Source: Hemibagrus wyckioides (taxonomy: Eukaryota > Chordata > Actinopteri > Siluriformes > Bagridae). From it: a stretch of 64,000 nucleotides of DNA. Positions 1 through 15,192 of the stretch are shown here, in pieces (position 1 is the first letter of the stretch; each line of letters opens with the position of its first letter). The notes under the pieces were generated by a model. That model worked only from the letters and a program-made list of their open reading frames with translations, made no database searches and was not told the DNA's origin. The position numbers and the translations under genes are program-made. Location: the NCBI RefSeq assembly GCF_019097595.1, contig NC_080735.1:14981917-15045916 (forward strand), written 5' to 3'.

Positions 1-508
1 CCATCTCAGGGCACCAGGAACACACACACTGACACCCTCGTTCACACACAGGGGTATTTTAAAGTCACCTATGCATCCACTGGCTTGTTTTAGGAGTTGA
101 GAGGAGGAAGCCTATGTTAATAAAATGAAAATGTGTTGAATAAAATGATAAGTGTTAATTACATATTCATTTATGGTATCTGAGAGTAATTACAAAAGCT
201 AGATTAATTATTTATACACATGTTTATCTGCTCTGTACTCTTCTGTATTCTCTTGTTTCCTCCTACCTTCCAAATACATCTAAGCAACTAGAATATTTAT
301 GAGAAACTGAAGGATTGTGTGTGTGTGTGCATTGTGATTCACAAAGGACTAGCATCCCATCCAGGGTTTATTACCGCTTCACATCCAGTGTTCCTGACAC
401 AGACCCAGGATCCATCTTACCCTGATCAGGAAAATGCAGTTACTGAAAATATTTCAGTGTATTGAGCATGTAATGACATTGATAATCCCATAGGTGGTGC
501 TGTTGTGA

Positions 509-1097
<589 letters not shown>

Positions 1098-1271
1098 ACT
1101 GGTGTGGACTCTTTGTAGTGTTATGTGCATCTGTCTTTTTTTTTTTTTCTTCCTTACGGATTCATGCTTCATTTTGTACAATGTGCAGAAAGTATAATAT
1201 CACCTGGATGTATATAGATGTTTTGGTTATTTCTAAAGTTCAGTTATTTTGAAGTGTATGCGAATTTCATC

Positions 1272-1277
1272 AATAAA
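1272..1277 (+). terminator. dpcd polyadenylation signal
   Basis: A canonical AATAAA lies 175 bases after the dpcd stop codon, in an AT-rich 3' UTR. It is the first such signal on this strand after the stop, so I take it as the cleavage signal. Confidence 0.6.
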
Positions 1278-1973
1278 GTACAGGATGTATAGAAACTTAA
1301 CTTCAGTTCTTGGGAGACATGTTTTGAGTAATGCCTCCACCATGGCTGCCCAGTAAAAATGCTTATACATGGTGATGCCATTGAGGTTACATTTATTCCA
1401 AACACAAGGCCTGGAAGATTGCCCTTTGTTCGATTCTTGTAGAAAAATTAATCTTTAAAATTATCATCTTCATTGGCATTTTTTATAATAATGAAATATT
1501 TTTCTCATCTTCTTTCACATAAATCTATCACATTGGTTAATAATTTTACATTACCCACAATGCCTTTTCACTCCATGCTGACGCCGGTGCCGATTGGCAG
1601 TTACCCCATGCTTCATCTCTGCGTAAAGAGTGATGCAGCAGAACTTTAGCTATTTACTCCTCCCTTGTACATATTGCTCAGGCTTGTATCTTTGCAGAGC
1701 TTGATCTCTGGCATAACTCGGCATAACAGGTCATATAGCTGCATTCTGTAACTTTGAGTTTAACAGTTGTCTTTCTCATTAATATGATATTTAACGGTGC
1801 TGGAAAATCTTGAGAGCAAGAAATTATGCTCTTGTTCGCTTCTGACATAAATAGTGAAATAATAATGCAACATCAGCCTACAAATTAGCACAAGTATTGT
1901 TTAGCACATATATGCAATAACTGTTTAGTATATTTCAATATAAATCATAATAAAACTATTTTTAATCAGTGAC

Positions 1974-2017
<44 letters not shown>

Positions 2018-2043
2018 CAGATAGATAGACAGATGGATAGATA
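1974..2043. repeat. (GATA)n microsatellite
   Basis: About 17 tetranucleotide units of GATA, with GACA and GATG variants at the right end. Confidence 0.95.
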
Positions 2044-4778
2044 AATGTCAGTGTAGCCCCATGTTGTAAGGGATTATTAGTAATTGATTAGTTGACTGAG
2101 TAACTGATTAGTTGATTTTGGTTAGATTCTATAAACCTAAAACCCTGGAGACCATCCAGTGAAGGCATCCTTGCATTGATTGGATTGAAGATTAATTAAT
2201 TCTTTATAAATCCGCATCTGCTTGATGAGCTACACCTACCAGACTTGTGAGTTTTGCACTGAAAGACGGTTACTTAATCTACATAGTAAACACTTTCATA
2301 TACAAACCATAAATAATACCAAGAACAATAAAAAGTCGGCAAATCAGATTTGATTCAGAGATTTAGGCCTATACAAATAATATTAGTACAGTTTTAGAGG
2401 TGTTTATCTCTAATTCCATGCTGGTGTCAGATAAATTCAGTGCTATTTCTAACTCTAATCTCTTTCATGCTCTTTAATACAGTATTTTATTTGTGTGCAA
2501 AATGCAAACTAGTGAAAGGTTCTGTTTAGGCTAATAAGCAATAATCTTTATCACACTGATTTTTATCAGCTTCACTCTTAAGATTCCAGGTTCTTTATGC
2601 TTGATTAGAAGAATGCAGGAATGTGGCACCGAATCAAAAGTTCTCACGTTCAAGCGACTGTTTTGTCCATGGAAAAACAGAACCCGCTGTGCATTATTAT
2701 CCCTATGGTGTTGACAATCATTCTAGCGTCCAAACATTTGCACACACCATTGGAGCTTTCCAGGAACAGAGCAGCTCCTGGCTCGGACCTCATCTCTGTG
2801 TACTCCCTCCGCACAAAAAGGTGGTACGCCCTAGCTTCCAGCTGCTGTATTTTCCAGAAAGAACCAATTCCTAATGTCCAGGGAGAATCCTTGGCTTGAC
2901 TGAGTATTCTGAAATTTCTGCAGGCAAATGTTCAGACTGAGAAGGTCTACAAGTTAACGGTCACCTAGAGAGAGAGAGAGGCTCTTCTAGATCCTCCAGT
3001 CAGTGTCGAACACAGGAACTTTCATCCAATAGCTTTCTTCCCTTACCATGTGCGGACAAGAAGTCTAGCCTGCTGGCTGCGTTTAACGCTCATCTCCAGT
3101 TCTGGGTGGATGCAGAACGTTTATAGTCTCCATGCTTGTGTGGGCTTGTTATGCAGAAAAGCTCGGTTTCTGCTTTTAGTATCGCTTGGTGCAAATGGTT
3201 GATATCTTAGACATTTCTTTTTGCATTTTCAAACCATGTGTCATGAGGCATAGGAAAATTTGGCTTATTTGCTGGGATTCAGAACAAGAAGGAATTTCAC
3301 ATGTCACATGATGAATCATCTAATGGTTTGTAATTGTGTGATTCCAGCTTATAACAGTCCAATTTTTTTCTCTTCTGAACATTAAGCATGAATGATCTGC
3401 CTTTCTGAATGGAATGGGCACAGGGTTGGTGCTCAGTCCCAGTTTCACCAGTTTTCAATGATCCTGACAATCAGGCTGCGAACATGGAAAGATTCCAGGG
3501 CTTGTTGATAAACTGGAAGTCGTGGGAAGATTTAAAGAAAAAAAGAGCAAATAGGCAGTAGGGTGATGTGATTTTTGTCCAGTGTCTCTTGTTCCTTTCC
3601 CTCTCTCTCTGTCCCTCCCTGTCTCGAGGCCCCAGCAGTCATGCTCGGCTGCCTCACCAGAGACACTCGTTCTTTTGCCCCTTTTCAACCTCATGCATCC
3701 CTCTTTGCTTCTTCCCAGCCATTCCCCCATCTTTCAGAGCCTTTTGCCTCATCTCACCCCTGAATCTCTCTCTCTCTCTCCCCCCTCCCTTATGCAATGC
3801 CACTCTCCTTTTTCCCGTGATGGCTGACCCCTTCTTGTGTCATTATTCGAGCCCTGCCATTGTACAACATGTTCCTTTTCTCTCTGGCCGACAAAGAGGG
3901 CATTTGATCAGAGGGTTACGGTGTGCGGCTCACAGAAATGCGACTACGTGGTGGTAACCTTTGTTTGGGGCCTGCAACGCTGCGTTGACCTCATCGCTCC
4001 TGAAGCGAAAGGCCCAAAACCATTCAAAAGCCAGTCTCACTTGCTGAGCACATTCAATCAGGCCTGGCCAGTCACAGATATTGGTTCCTGGTTAACTGGG
4101 GCTCACAGGCTTCTTGTTTTTCAGCGGGAGCTGAGCTTGCCAGGGCCAAAAAACAAAAAAACAAAAAACAGCTATACTACCCTGGCGATAAACCTATTGA
4201 ATAGTTGTGAGTATGTCTCTTGGGTGTTTTTTTTTCCTCCCTCAGGCCACTGCTGTTGTATACCTCATCTCTAAAGGAATCTGTGTCCTAATTTGCCCAA
4301 GGACAGCTTTTCAACTTTAACCTCTACTACCCCTCTACTACTTGCTGTTCTCTGGTGCCCACACACATGCAGCACATCACCGAAAAGGTGCTTAAGCAAT
4401 TTATGAGAAAATACTGAAGCATGTTCAATGCACTCGGACTTTGAGTAAATTGGTGATCTTTTAAAAACAGATGTCAGAGAATTAATTTAATTAAAATCTA
4501 TATTTTATATACATTTAAACATATGGCATTCATTATAAATGAAAAGGAAAACAGTACGCTTACAGACATTTTAATACGCACTCTATAATAAATATTTCTG
4601 TCCGCACTTTTAAAAATTCCTCTGATAAAAATATATATTCAAATATAGACAATGGAAAGGAGACGGTTGTGTCTCAAAAGACATAGACAAATCTGCATAA
4701 GTGCACCAGAGAGGTTGTTGTATTTTGTTGAATGGGATTGTTTAAAACAACATAGCTGCCATGTGTGAGTGTATTTGT

Positions 4779-4807
4779 TGTGTGTGTGTGTGTGTGTGTG
4801 TGTGTGT
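4779..4807. repeat. (TG)n microsatellite
   Basis: An uninterrupted TG dinucleotide run of about 29 bases. On the opposite strand it gives a spurious Thr-His open frame. Confidence 0.9.
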
Positions 4808-5108
4808 CTCATTCCCAGAGATAAACTGCACATTACTTAACGAATGGCTTCTGGAGGCCTTCCCTCTTAAGCTGATTTGAGAACAGTCTGGGTTTTTTTT
4901 TTAATTATTATTATTATTATAACTAAGAAGCAGTCTCTTCAGAAGTCAAATAAAGTCTCTGCATTTAAATTAGACACACACAAATTAAATCCAGTTTGAT
5001 TGTTCAAGCTACTTTACAAGAGGTCTTTTTAAAGATGTGTGTAGATGTTTAGCTCTATATGTGCATGTGCGTGTCTAAATATATTCGTGTGTGTGTAAAC
5101 GGGCATCT

Positions 5109-8100
5109 TTAGTTGACACCAGGCCGATGGCTGTGTTTAGTCCTCTTGCTGAGCTGATAAGGGACAATATCGAAGGGCTTATGCTCAGTGAGCAGGTGTC
5201 CTCGTGGAAAGCGTTTCATGAAATGAGCTTCTCTCTGGTGCTGTTGCGTGCGCGTCGCCTTCCGTGGACGGCCCTTACGTGTAAATGCCATGTACCAGCC
5301 TTTGTACTTGGCATTCTGCAGTGCTGTGTAGTTGTTCTCCAGGACGATTTCAGTGAAAATGCAGTCCTTGCCATGACCCTTCCTCTGGAACAGGGACAGC
5401 GAAACATTCAGAGGACATAAAGTTAGAAAACTGTTATTCCGCTGCGCTGGTTTTTATTGCATTGTGGAAGGTGGGAAGGAGACGTGCTCAGATGTTGTTA
5501 AAAATTCTAACCGGGTTCAAGGATTCAAAGACATTTATATTACTGTTTTATGCATGTTTGCTTTAAAAGAAAATGTCTAAAAATCCTATGAAGTAAGAGT
5601 GACGTGGGATGAAAATTCACAGTGTGCTATTTATACTACACAAATATCCTGGTTTTTAGTATTTGCTCATGACTTTACCTTTTATAAAGCATAAGGCTAC
5701 ATGGAATATAAGTGGAGTAAGTAGCAAACCATCTGCTTAGAGAGTTTCCAAAACAACGATCTGTAGTTTCACAAAACATTTATTAAAATTTAAAATATCT
5801 TCTACAGATCTTTCTTTCTGTCTGTCTGTCTTTCTTTCATTTTGAAATACTGATTTTTGTAATATTGATCATTTGCTATTATAGATTAATAATAAACTAC
5901 ATAATGAGCACAAAATCTGTACTTTGTATCAGAATAAAAACCCCCAAACATTTGCCTCACCCGTCCAATCAGCTTTCCTTTCTTGTTCATGCATATGTAG
6001 AAGCCGGTCTTAGCTCCACGGATACGAATCCGACTCCCAAACGTATCGGTCTCCACTATCAGTTTGGCTGGAAGTGTCAAAAAAAAAAAATTACAAACAA
6101 GCTTTGTGTCTAGACAAATATTTAATCATTCTTATCGTCCTTAACATTGTACTCTGAATCTGGATAAATCCAAAATATTATAGAGTATGCATATATTTAT
6201 ACATACATATTTTTAGAGCAATTACAGAAGAAAGTTTATGGAGAAGACTTACAGAAGAAACTCACGTGGATAATTTCAACATGATAACAAATTTTTTTTT
6301 ATAATGAAATAGAAATGAAAATGGTGGAACTTTAGCTATTCATCACAAATTGTATCAAATTAATTGTCAAATCTTAGTCAGCAATTTCAATTTTAGCAGT
6401 GGGCATAAACATGTAGTGATCTGTGATACAAAAGCAAAAAGTTAAAAACATAATGCTGTACAATTTGACCATGTGATTTAGTTTTTTTCTTCTTCATCGC
6501 AGTCCAAGCATATCCACATACAGTGCATGTGAATTTACATTAAGCAGGGCAGTTTATAAAGTCATAGTGTAATGGACAGAGCAAATCGGTATCCGGGATA
6601 TGGACGCATTCTCAACGTGGACTGTCCTGTTTTTACTTTCATATTATAAAGCAATCACTCTGACCTCTATTGTATTTACTAAGAGGCTTAAGCTATCTTA
6701 AGTGACCACGTTTGTCGTGGTTGCGTCTTTCTCATTACCCCATCTTCATTCAACATGCATTTTCATTCTGCATCATAGGCCTTTCAGGCAAATAACATAA
6801 AGCAAAGCGTGCATTGTCATCTTTTGAAAGCCTTTGCAATACAAATTTAAAAGGTAAAAAAAAAAGGTTTACAATTCTTCTTCTTCTTCAGCTTTATATA
6901 TACCATTTTGTTCTGAAAGAAAGCATCTATTTGTTCCATCTGAGGGAAACTTGCACTTGCACAAGCATGCTGATTCTCCATCTTGGGTCTTTTTTGACAG
7001 GCTTTTTTGTGTATGATGGTGGGCGTGCACGTGTGCTCTCGGTGCATTGGCAAATGCGTAAGAAACTCGTACGAATGGTTAAGGTAACGATGGCAGGCGA
7101 AACTCCCTGTGTCGGTGATTTCCTACAATTTCCCTTTAGTCATCAATCACGCTTAAATCGCCTTTAACGTTTAGAGCACGTGCGAGGTGGCGACGTGAGC
7201 GCGCGCTCTGTCTGTCCCGCAGAAAAAAAAGGCGAAATGGGAGAAACACAAGAGGCGACGAAAACGAGTCTAAAAAAAGAAAAGAGAGACGAAGTGGAAA
7301 GATGGCGAGACACACCGAGGTGACAAAGTTAAAGCAGGTGCAGTAAAGCTTCTGTGAAACCTAAAATAATCGTTTTTCATAAAATGTAATGCGGAACCAC
7401 TCCAGCGAAAGTAACCTGATTAGTGCATATTATAACCCACACCTTAAGAAGCTCGTGCTAACATTGCCTTTTTTTTAATGGCTAAACCATATACACTATT
7501 GTTTTTTTTTTCTTGCCCAATTTCAAGGCACACAAAAGGTTTGTCTCAAGGTTAGAAAATGATTCGTCTTTCCATATCCTCCAGCTCTATTTTATTTTAT
7601 TTTTTTTTGTTCGACAGAGAACTGCTCGGGAAATGTTTAGCTAAGACGGTACAGAGGTAAGATGAGTAACTGATGGGTTTTCCAGATTGAGCCGGGTTTT
7701 CCCAAGATCCCACACATTCACAACCATATATATGACATTTCAAAATATGCAGGCTGCTTTATAGCTAAACCCTAAGGGACAAATTAAGACAAACATAAGC
7801 CATTTTAGTCAGGATTTAATATACTGAAGACTAATTAGGGAATGACTAATTAGGCTACTTCAATAGGTCAATCACTTGCCTAACGATAAAGACAGCCATC
7901 CTTGATATATACGATAATCAGGAAACTATTAGCTTGTATATCACATTCTGAAAATAACAGATCAATTGGCTGTGAATTGCGCAATAATTTATTAGCAGGG
8001 ATATGTAGTATAAAATAACACGATTCAGCTCATTTGCCTGATGATTTTCAAAAAGTGACTTGATGCATACTGCAAATTAACTGAATGTTAAGAGTCAATG

Positions 8101-10273
8101 CTTAATGACGAAATCATCGCAGTGATGGCTGGGATTTGAGCACACAACCTTCTGATACGTAACCTAAAGCCTTAACTAATGATTCAACCATTCTACCCCT
8201 AAATTAAATCACACTGAAAGGTTGCATTTTAACCCTCACCTTTCGACTGAGTCTTACCGTGCATCTATTGTGACTTTCATTGTTTCAGCCAAATGAGCAA
8301 ATGTAATGGAGTATACTTTAGAATCTATTACATTTGGTAGATATATGCTTTCTGGAACCACCCAAGTACTGAAGCCATACATAAGCCATTAAATGCTAAA
8401 CTCCTAACAAATCTACACATCAGACTAGGGAATGTTTTAGCCAGACATCCGTTACATATTATAATTAGATAATGTTTAATGCCAATGCATGTTTTCAAGC
8501 ACAATACGGTATATGGACCATGACTGCAAGTTCAACCGCTCATATTTAGCTACAGTCTCATGAAAGAAATGCATGCTATAGTATATCATTCCTTATAGCT
8601 GTGGTGGTACCCTCAAGCTTACACACTTTAAAGCTTTACTGTTTATCTTTGACCTAAAAGGGTGGCTGCCAGGTTTACTGTCAAACAGAAATTAAATGAT
8701 CCATTTATATAACTTAAATAGTTGATAAAGCTATATTATAGCACTATTTACAGGTGAAAGATAGACAGGTACAAATATATGGAAAACCTGAAAAATCAGT
8801 GAGCCACCCAAAGAAACCAGACCTGCTACACTGTGTCAAAAGATATGAGACACTTTTAATATCTGAACATTTTTGTTGTTTTCTCTAGTTTACTAGCAGC
8901 ACTTTTTTATTCTTAATTTTATTCTGCATATGGTTATGTCAAGTACTTATTATTTAGATCTACATGTATCAACTACCACTTAAATAATTTTAAACCAATT
9001 CAGACACCAGTGTAAACTAATGATCCTTGTTGGTTGCTAGATCCCCATTTGAGAAATTGAGCCATTACAGATAATCCTTCTGTTATTTAGTGTTAGTTTA
9101 TTTTATTTTTGTGTTAGGTTTAATAGATGGCACGTTAGGAAAATTTAATGCACTTTAATCCGACCGTGTTTTCTCTAATTTATGCTGATTAGTAGATTTT
9201 ACGCGCGGTTTTAGTTTCCTTCTTTTGAAACTACTTTGTGCATTAATTTACTAGGATTGAAAGATGACTTTTTTTTTGTTTTTGGTTTGCTCTTACCGTG
9301 CACGTCTCCGTCCTCGCCGTTAGCCACAACTCTCTTATTGCTCAGCACCTGCACGTGTCTGCCGCTCGTGCGGCTGTACAGCTGGTAGGTGCGCGTCAAC
9401 CGGCGGCTCGTGCGGTCTGATAAGCGGCTGTGCTCGGTCACGTGCTGCTTGAAGTTCGGCACGGACACGGAGTGCAGGCCTGTCGCCGTCTGAAGAAAAA
9501 CGAAAGCACGCGTAAAAACGGGCTTTTCAGTGATTTGCATTTAATTATATAATAACAACAACAAGACAATGCACAGGAAAAGAAAACACCAATAAAATGC
9601 AAAGTGTGCAAAAACCTGGATGGTGTATATATAGGCTAATTCTAGACGAATATTAAGGGGAACATGTACGCTACTAATTCAGTGTGAAACTATAATTTGT
9701 TTGCATTTATACCATCAATGCATCGCACATTATTTTGCTCAATAAAGGATTTACAAAGGATTCACAGCTATACTGTATGTAGGGTTGTTACTGTCACACT
9801 GTTATGTGGTTTGAGATTTAGATCCAGCGGCGTGGAGGGCGCTTTTGGACAGTTGACATGCCCCTGATGGGCTGTTTTAGCACGAGTGATCTTTCACCCA
9901 TCTCTCCATGCACCATTTCTCTCAACGATTCCTTTTCATTTCAGCCATGCGTCCTATCCACATGCTATTACCATTACCTTTAGGGCATAGACTTTTTCAA
10001 GATGTTAGATGCACAAAAATATAGGCGCAGTATTGAGTTAATGCCTGTACAAACCGAGAAAAACTTTACAGCCTATACAAATAAATGCGCACTTACCTGT
10101 GTGTAAAAGATTAGTGTCATAAATTGGATTAACCTGGGAAAAAAAAAACAGGCACGGTTGTTAATTGGTGCAGCTAATAAGTATATGTATTATTTGCTAA
10201 AAACAAACAAACAAATAAAAACAAACGTGAGATTTACTTACAGGTAACCCCACTTAGAAGATTTCAGCTTCAT
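5109..10273 (-). CDS. fgf8b: FGF8-subfamily growth factor, five exons, complete (fgf8b)
   Basis: Secreted FGF ligand signalling through FGF receptors and ERK during embryonic patterning. Coding exons on the - strand: 10242-10273, 10097-10133, 9297-9489, 5961-6067 and 5109-5384. All have AG/GT borders and matching phases, giving 214 residues. The first two short exons encode a hydrophobic signal peptide ([16 protein letters not shown], ending FYTQ). Exon 3 carries PNFKQHV and [17 protein letters not shown]; the 107-base exon 4 carries [13 protein letters not shown] and [12 protein letters not shown]; exon 5 carries [39 protein letters not shown] and a basic tail. The 107-base exon and the split signal-peptide exons are typical of FGF8. 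[20 protein letters not shown] is FGF8-like rather than FGF17/18-like. The suffix b is inferred from divergence and from dpcd and slc2a15 as neighbours with no fbxw4; fgf24 is the alternative. Confidence 0.85.
6071..9296. other. fgf8b intron 4 (large intron)
   Basis: About 3.2 kb of intron between the PNFKQHV exon and the 107-base exon. It includes a CpG-rich stretch near 7150-7290 and a decayed SINE near 8120-8220. No other coding content is supported. Large introns of FGF8 genes can hold enhancers, but I identified no specific site. Confidence 0.6.
8120..8220 (-). repeat. Decayed tRNA-derived SINE fragment
   Basis: Read on the - strand, the block resembles the head of a fish tRNA-derived SINE: TTAGTTAAGGCTTTAGGTTA, then ATCAGAAGGTTGTGTGCTCAAATCCCAGC split by substitutions. 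The GTGCTCAAATCCC part matches a degenerate B box. No clear tail is visible. Confidence 0.45.
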
Positions 10274-10493
10274 TGTGAGATTCTGCAAACGCTTGCGTCT
10301 GTCTCCTGATTTAAATCCTTCATGAGTTCCCTGATTCTGATGGGACAGCGTTAGTCCCGATGGAAATGTCCTCTAAAAATAGATCCCGCTGCTGATCAAC
10401 TACCAATTAAGTTGAATTGACAGCACACAATTTTATAGTCTATTGAGAGAGATCCATAATTCCCTCATAAAAAATAAAAAACGTCGTCCACCG

Positions 10494-10502
10494 TATATAT
10501 AA
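10494..10502 (-). promoter_or_regulatory. Candidate TATA box of fgf8b
   Basis: On the - strand the sequence reads TTATATATA, about 220 bases upstream of the fgf8b start codon, with a mixed-composition region behind it. The position would give a 5' UTR of about 190 bases. It is only a motif match. Confidence 0.35.
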
Positions 10503-13500
10503 CTGGACAATCCAAAAAACAAACCGTTCTCGCTGTTATTCCAGAGCATTCAAGCGGATTTTACTACCTGCTCCCCGAACCACAGACACTGTGAGCCAGT
10601 GATCTGATTCGTATTAACGACCAGGGGAAAAAATAAACGGGAGAAAACGGAAGGGATCTTATCCGCTATCCAGGAGACGCGATCGCATCTAATATGAGCG
10701 CGCAGTAACTTGTGCATTATTTCAGTTGTTCTTATTTTCTCATGGCATAGCTAATATGAATCCCCAAAGACCTTAATAATCAGTCATAAGGCAAAACTTG
10801 TTGAAGTCATTTCTGAATTTTTGAAACGGATGATCCGCTTTCAGATTAAAGTGAAATGATGCAACAGAAGTCTGCTTTTCATCCCGCAGTTTATCCCGCA
10901 GAGAAGTGCGGCTCGGAGCAGCCTTCCCTCCGCATTTAAGTCCCGACACTGAACACACACACACACACACACGCACGCGCGCGCGCGCAAAGGCAGGAGG
11001 AGCAAAGACAAAGTCACGTTTAAAAACATACAGATAAGATCTGGGGCATTTGAATGCCAGTGTCTCAGTAATATGCTGTCATTTATATCAAATATTACAA
11101 TATGGTGCCCTTAAACCCTACGATGTTATTCTGATGTGCTGTTTAGTTTATATTGTTTTGAAGCATTCGGTTTTTTTCATAGATACATAACATTTCCTGC
11201 TGTTGTACTAAACTTAGGCTAATGTCAAAATAGAAGGTCATTTAAGACATTAAATTATAAGTGGCATCCAAAAGCTATGGCATACTGTGTTGTGTTTTGT
11301 AGAGAAGCATGTAGTTTTGCAGGCAAATACAATGAATTTATACTTGATTCAGGTAACCAGTTAAAGTAATGTAAAAACCTAAGGGTAATAATAAACGAAA
11401 GGAAAACTTAAATGACGTAAAATGTGTTACTTAGGACTTGGACAACCAGGAGCCACCAGAAGACCTTCAGTGTGTCTGGAACTGTACTGGAGCAATTAAA
11501 ATATATCCTTTCGTTTAATTAGGTAGTTATTTATCTACTGACTGTAAAAGCCAGAGCATTTGATTTCCATCATTTTGTTCTATATTAAAACATCCAGTGA
11601 GCTCTCCTACCCTGTAGATAGGAGTCATTGTGGAATAGACCACACCCATCTGGGTAGAATGTTTCATCATAAGATAAATATAAGGGGTTTTTACTCTAGA
11701 ACTACTTGGCACTGGAGCCAGGAATAGGCTGTGTGAATCTGCAGTCTGGGCTAGAAATAATTCCGGTCTGGGCCTTTACTTCATATCTGTATTACTTTAT
11801 AATACTTTATAGCGAAGTCTGACAGGTTTCATATTTATGCCATAGTACTACTAAGCACTATTTCTATTGTAATCCCTTATTAAAGTCTGGCGAATAGGTT
11901 TCTTATCATTCCTTAACAGCAAGTAAAAACATTATTTCATGGCCCCCGCAGCACAAAATCTGGATTTGTAACCTTCATCCTGGATGTGTAACTATAACTT
12001 ACCAGAACAATGGAAAACATGTGCTATGAATCAAATCCCATTCTTAAGAGCGTAAATACAGAGTTTAATATCATTAATCTTAATATCAGTCTGTGTAGAT
12101 GTAGCAAATATATTGCTTTGTGCGTAGAGACTTTTAATGATAGTAACATATGGCATGCATCTTTTTCAGTCCTTGTCTAGAGGAGGTCCCTTACAGTTAT
12201 TCACTCTATATCAGCAATCAGGAGTATCAAATATAAATATATTCATTATTAATGTAATAAGATTATTCACATAATAATAGCCAAATATGATTGACTATAG
12301 GTACCACAAATTCTTGTCTAAAACCACGGTTCCCACGTCCCACCCGAGATGCAATAGGGAACTTTTCACACCTTTGCGCTCATATACCGTAGGAATGGCA
12401 GAGCAGCTGTTCTCTCGTATAGAAAATGTAATTATTGGTGTTCATTCACATTGCCCCTATAAATCAGTCTTTAGAGAGTGAGAATGAACCTGCGTGATTA
12501 GTTCCAGAGGGAAAATAATTTTTTGCCACCTGGAACTGCTCAGTGCACTAGTTAAAAAATCTCACCTCAGACCATGCATAAGCTTACATTCAAGGTGCAG
12601 GATTTTTTTTTTTGGTTTCTATAAATCCCCTTCATACAAAAAAAATTTTAACAAATGTAGCTATCAATGATTCAATACTAGAGTGACTTTGATACCAGCA
12701 TTGACATAGAAAGTTAGAGACAGTTTCTCTTTGGAAAAACATTATTTTTTCTTTGGCTCCCTGACCTCCGTCTCAAGACAATAAAAATTTAAGATTTAAA
12801 AGTTTATAGCTCTTTCTCTCTCTTCCGCCTCTCACCAGCCATCTCGTTCCCAGTCATTTGTGGTTAAGCGGCAACTATAATTCAATAGTGGTTAACCAAA
12901 TATCATGTCTTGTCAGGTGGCTGGGCTATGTCATTTCACATGTTCTTTCTACTAACGAACTCTCATATTAGTGGGTCTGGCTGGCTCTGAGCAGCTCCAC
13001 TGTCTGAAGTCTGCTCATTGAGGCTTTGACACCAAGCCAAAACACTGCCCTTGTTCTCCATCACCACGTTCTCTCGGGATCCCCATAAACTGTGCTGGTA
13101 TTCCCATTTTCTTTCCTTTCAGTACAAGGCTTAGTATCGATGCAGTTTGAATACATATACCATCGCCAGTGACAGTAGAGCATAAAAGTGAGACAGAGAG
13201 AGGAAGAGCAGAGTGACTGAATGTCTGAAACTACTAGGATAGTATCCATTTCTTCAATTAAAGACTGAGGTGACTCCAGAGCAAGTCATAACACAGACAG
13301 AAGACTTTTTTCCTAGATAAAGGTAGCCAATAGTACTTTTTTTACATCGTGTCTTTAGCAACATATGATTGATGACATGAAGACATAATGTTTTAAAACA
13401 ACAACAAAAAAAAAATATTTAAAATTCATGAAGATAATGCAGTTGTTTATTCACCAGCAGCACTATAGACCTGCAAATATTTAGACACTGTGCAGATTGA

Positions 13501-15157
13501 GAAGAAAAATCTAATAGCTATAGAACAATAAAAGCACAATATTAAGTTGATGTAGGTCATACACAGTACAGTAGGATGGGTCCAACCTAATAAAACGCAG
13601 TAATCCTAACTTATATCTAGACCATGCAATGAATTAGCACTCAACAGGTTTAAGGTATAATGATTACATAGCAGTTAGCACTGTTCTTTCCCATTACTAA
13701 GTAACGATTTGGCCATTTCAAGATCTGTATCCAAGCTGAGTCTGAGATCACTGAAATGGTCACAGCATTACAAAGACATTGTTCCTGCTTGGCACATAGG
13801 AGTAGGGAGCCATTTCATTTTCATACATTAAAGTAAGGTAGCAGATTTCACACACACACCTGGCAGATTTAAACACCAAAAATTACAGATAACTTCCTTG
13901 CCATTAACAGATGAAGTTAAAACTGTTCGCTTTTTGTAAAAACTGGCCCAGGAGACAAATACATAGCAGTAACATAGCAGACAAATAGGTTCGACAAGAA
14001 AATGAAACACACTTTCTATAGCCACAGAAAGAGTATGAACGCTTATGCAAACTTTTTGCTTGGTGAATATGTTAAAATGTAGTGCGCTTCACTGGGGTGT
14101 GATGCATTTCGCTGCTGAAACTCACCACTTGCTGTACTACACACATCTGATGAGATGTGTGAATAAGACCATGGAAATGATTACACAATTGTCCTTTCCC
14201 TGGGAATTTTTAAATGTGTTTGTTTAACTGTATAACTACAGGGCCATATGTTATTACATTACATTAGCTACCACCTTTTATAGTATAGTCACTTAGGCAA
14301 AGTGTGACTGGTCAAGAATATAAGAACTACCACTTGCTGAATGAAGAAATAAAATGATTAAACATAGTAATCAAGGTTATTTATAAATTTAATTTCCATG
14401 ACAGTTTCATGCTCCTGATTTAGGATATGAATCAGAACTTGGTGATGCTGAGGTAAAAAAGGTTTACTTAAGGCAGCTGCTAGCAGTAGCTCATCCCGTT
14501 CACTCTAAATGTTTCCCTTGACTCCTGTGCACTGTTCCTCTGAACACACTCTGATTTACTGTCTTGTAAACACATAGGAAGTAGCATTGAAAACGCTTTA
14601 ACAAAGTCAATAAAAGCAGATACCATTCCTGGTTTCGGAGTTGCATGCGACTCCCCCCATCCACTGTCACTCTGCAAGCAAGTACACACACACACACATA
14701 CAGGCATATGCACACTTGTAAGCCACCTTCACTTTCTAACTCTCCTCTGCTCCCCCTTTCTTGTAGTTTTGGGTTTAGGGCAGGTTGGGGTGATTACTTT
14801 AGCAGGTCTACCTGCAAGTTTGCTTTGAGTCTTTTCTTTTTCATCTGGGTGCAGAAAAGTGGCCCCTGGTGTCTAAACAGCTGTGTAGACCTAGGCGGGG
14901 GAAAAGCACAAAAAGAAGGACGAAAAGAAAGACTGGAAATTCAGTGTGCCACAGGGACTTTTTCTCCGTTTCTCCTTTTCTCTTTCGCTTGTCCTTTTTT
15001 TTTTTGAAACCCAGTCCTAAGCCCTGTCTTTTGTGTGTTTGTTTTTTTCACATCTCATATCTTACCTCTTTCTCGGTTTCTTTCTATCACATCACCACTG
15101 AATATTGCCTTCACTGCTTTTACAGGGCTATTACCGAAGCCAAAGCCTCCCACCACC

Positions 15158-15160
<3 letters not shown>

Positions 15161-15189
<29 letters not shown>
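15161..15189. repeat. (CT)n microsatellite
   Basis: Uninterrupted CT run of about 29 bases inside a pyrimidine-rich tract. Confidence 0.9.

Positions 15190-15192
<3 letters not shown>

Larger units (their letters stand above)
1300..5108. other. Intergenic interval between convergent dpcd and fgf8b
   Basis: No supported gene. It holds a GATA microsatellite (about 1974-2043), a TG repeat (about 4779-4807) and pyrimidine-rich runs near 3600-3790. Open frames here are short, overlap in several phases and show no family similarity. The part just left of 5108 should contain the fgf8b 3' UTR, but I did not find a clear AATAAA for it. Confidence 0.6.

Noticed and set aside
3455..3957. Overlapping frames of 60-130 codons on both strands
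   Set aside because: They come from a pyrimidine-rich tract without splice signals, domains or family similarity.
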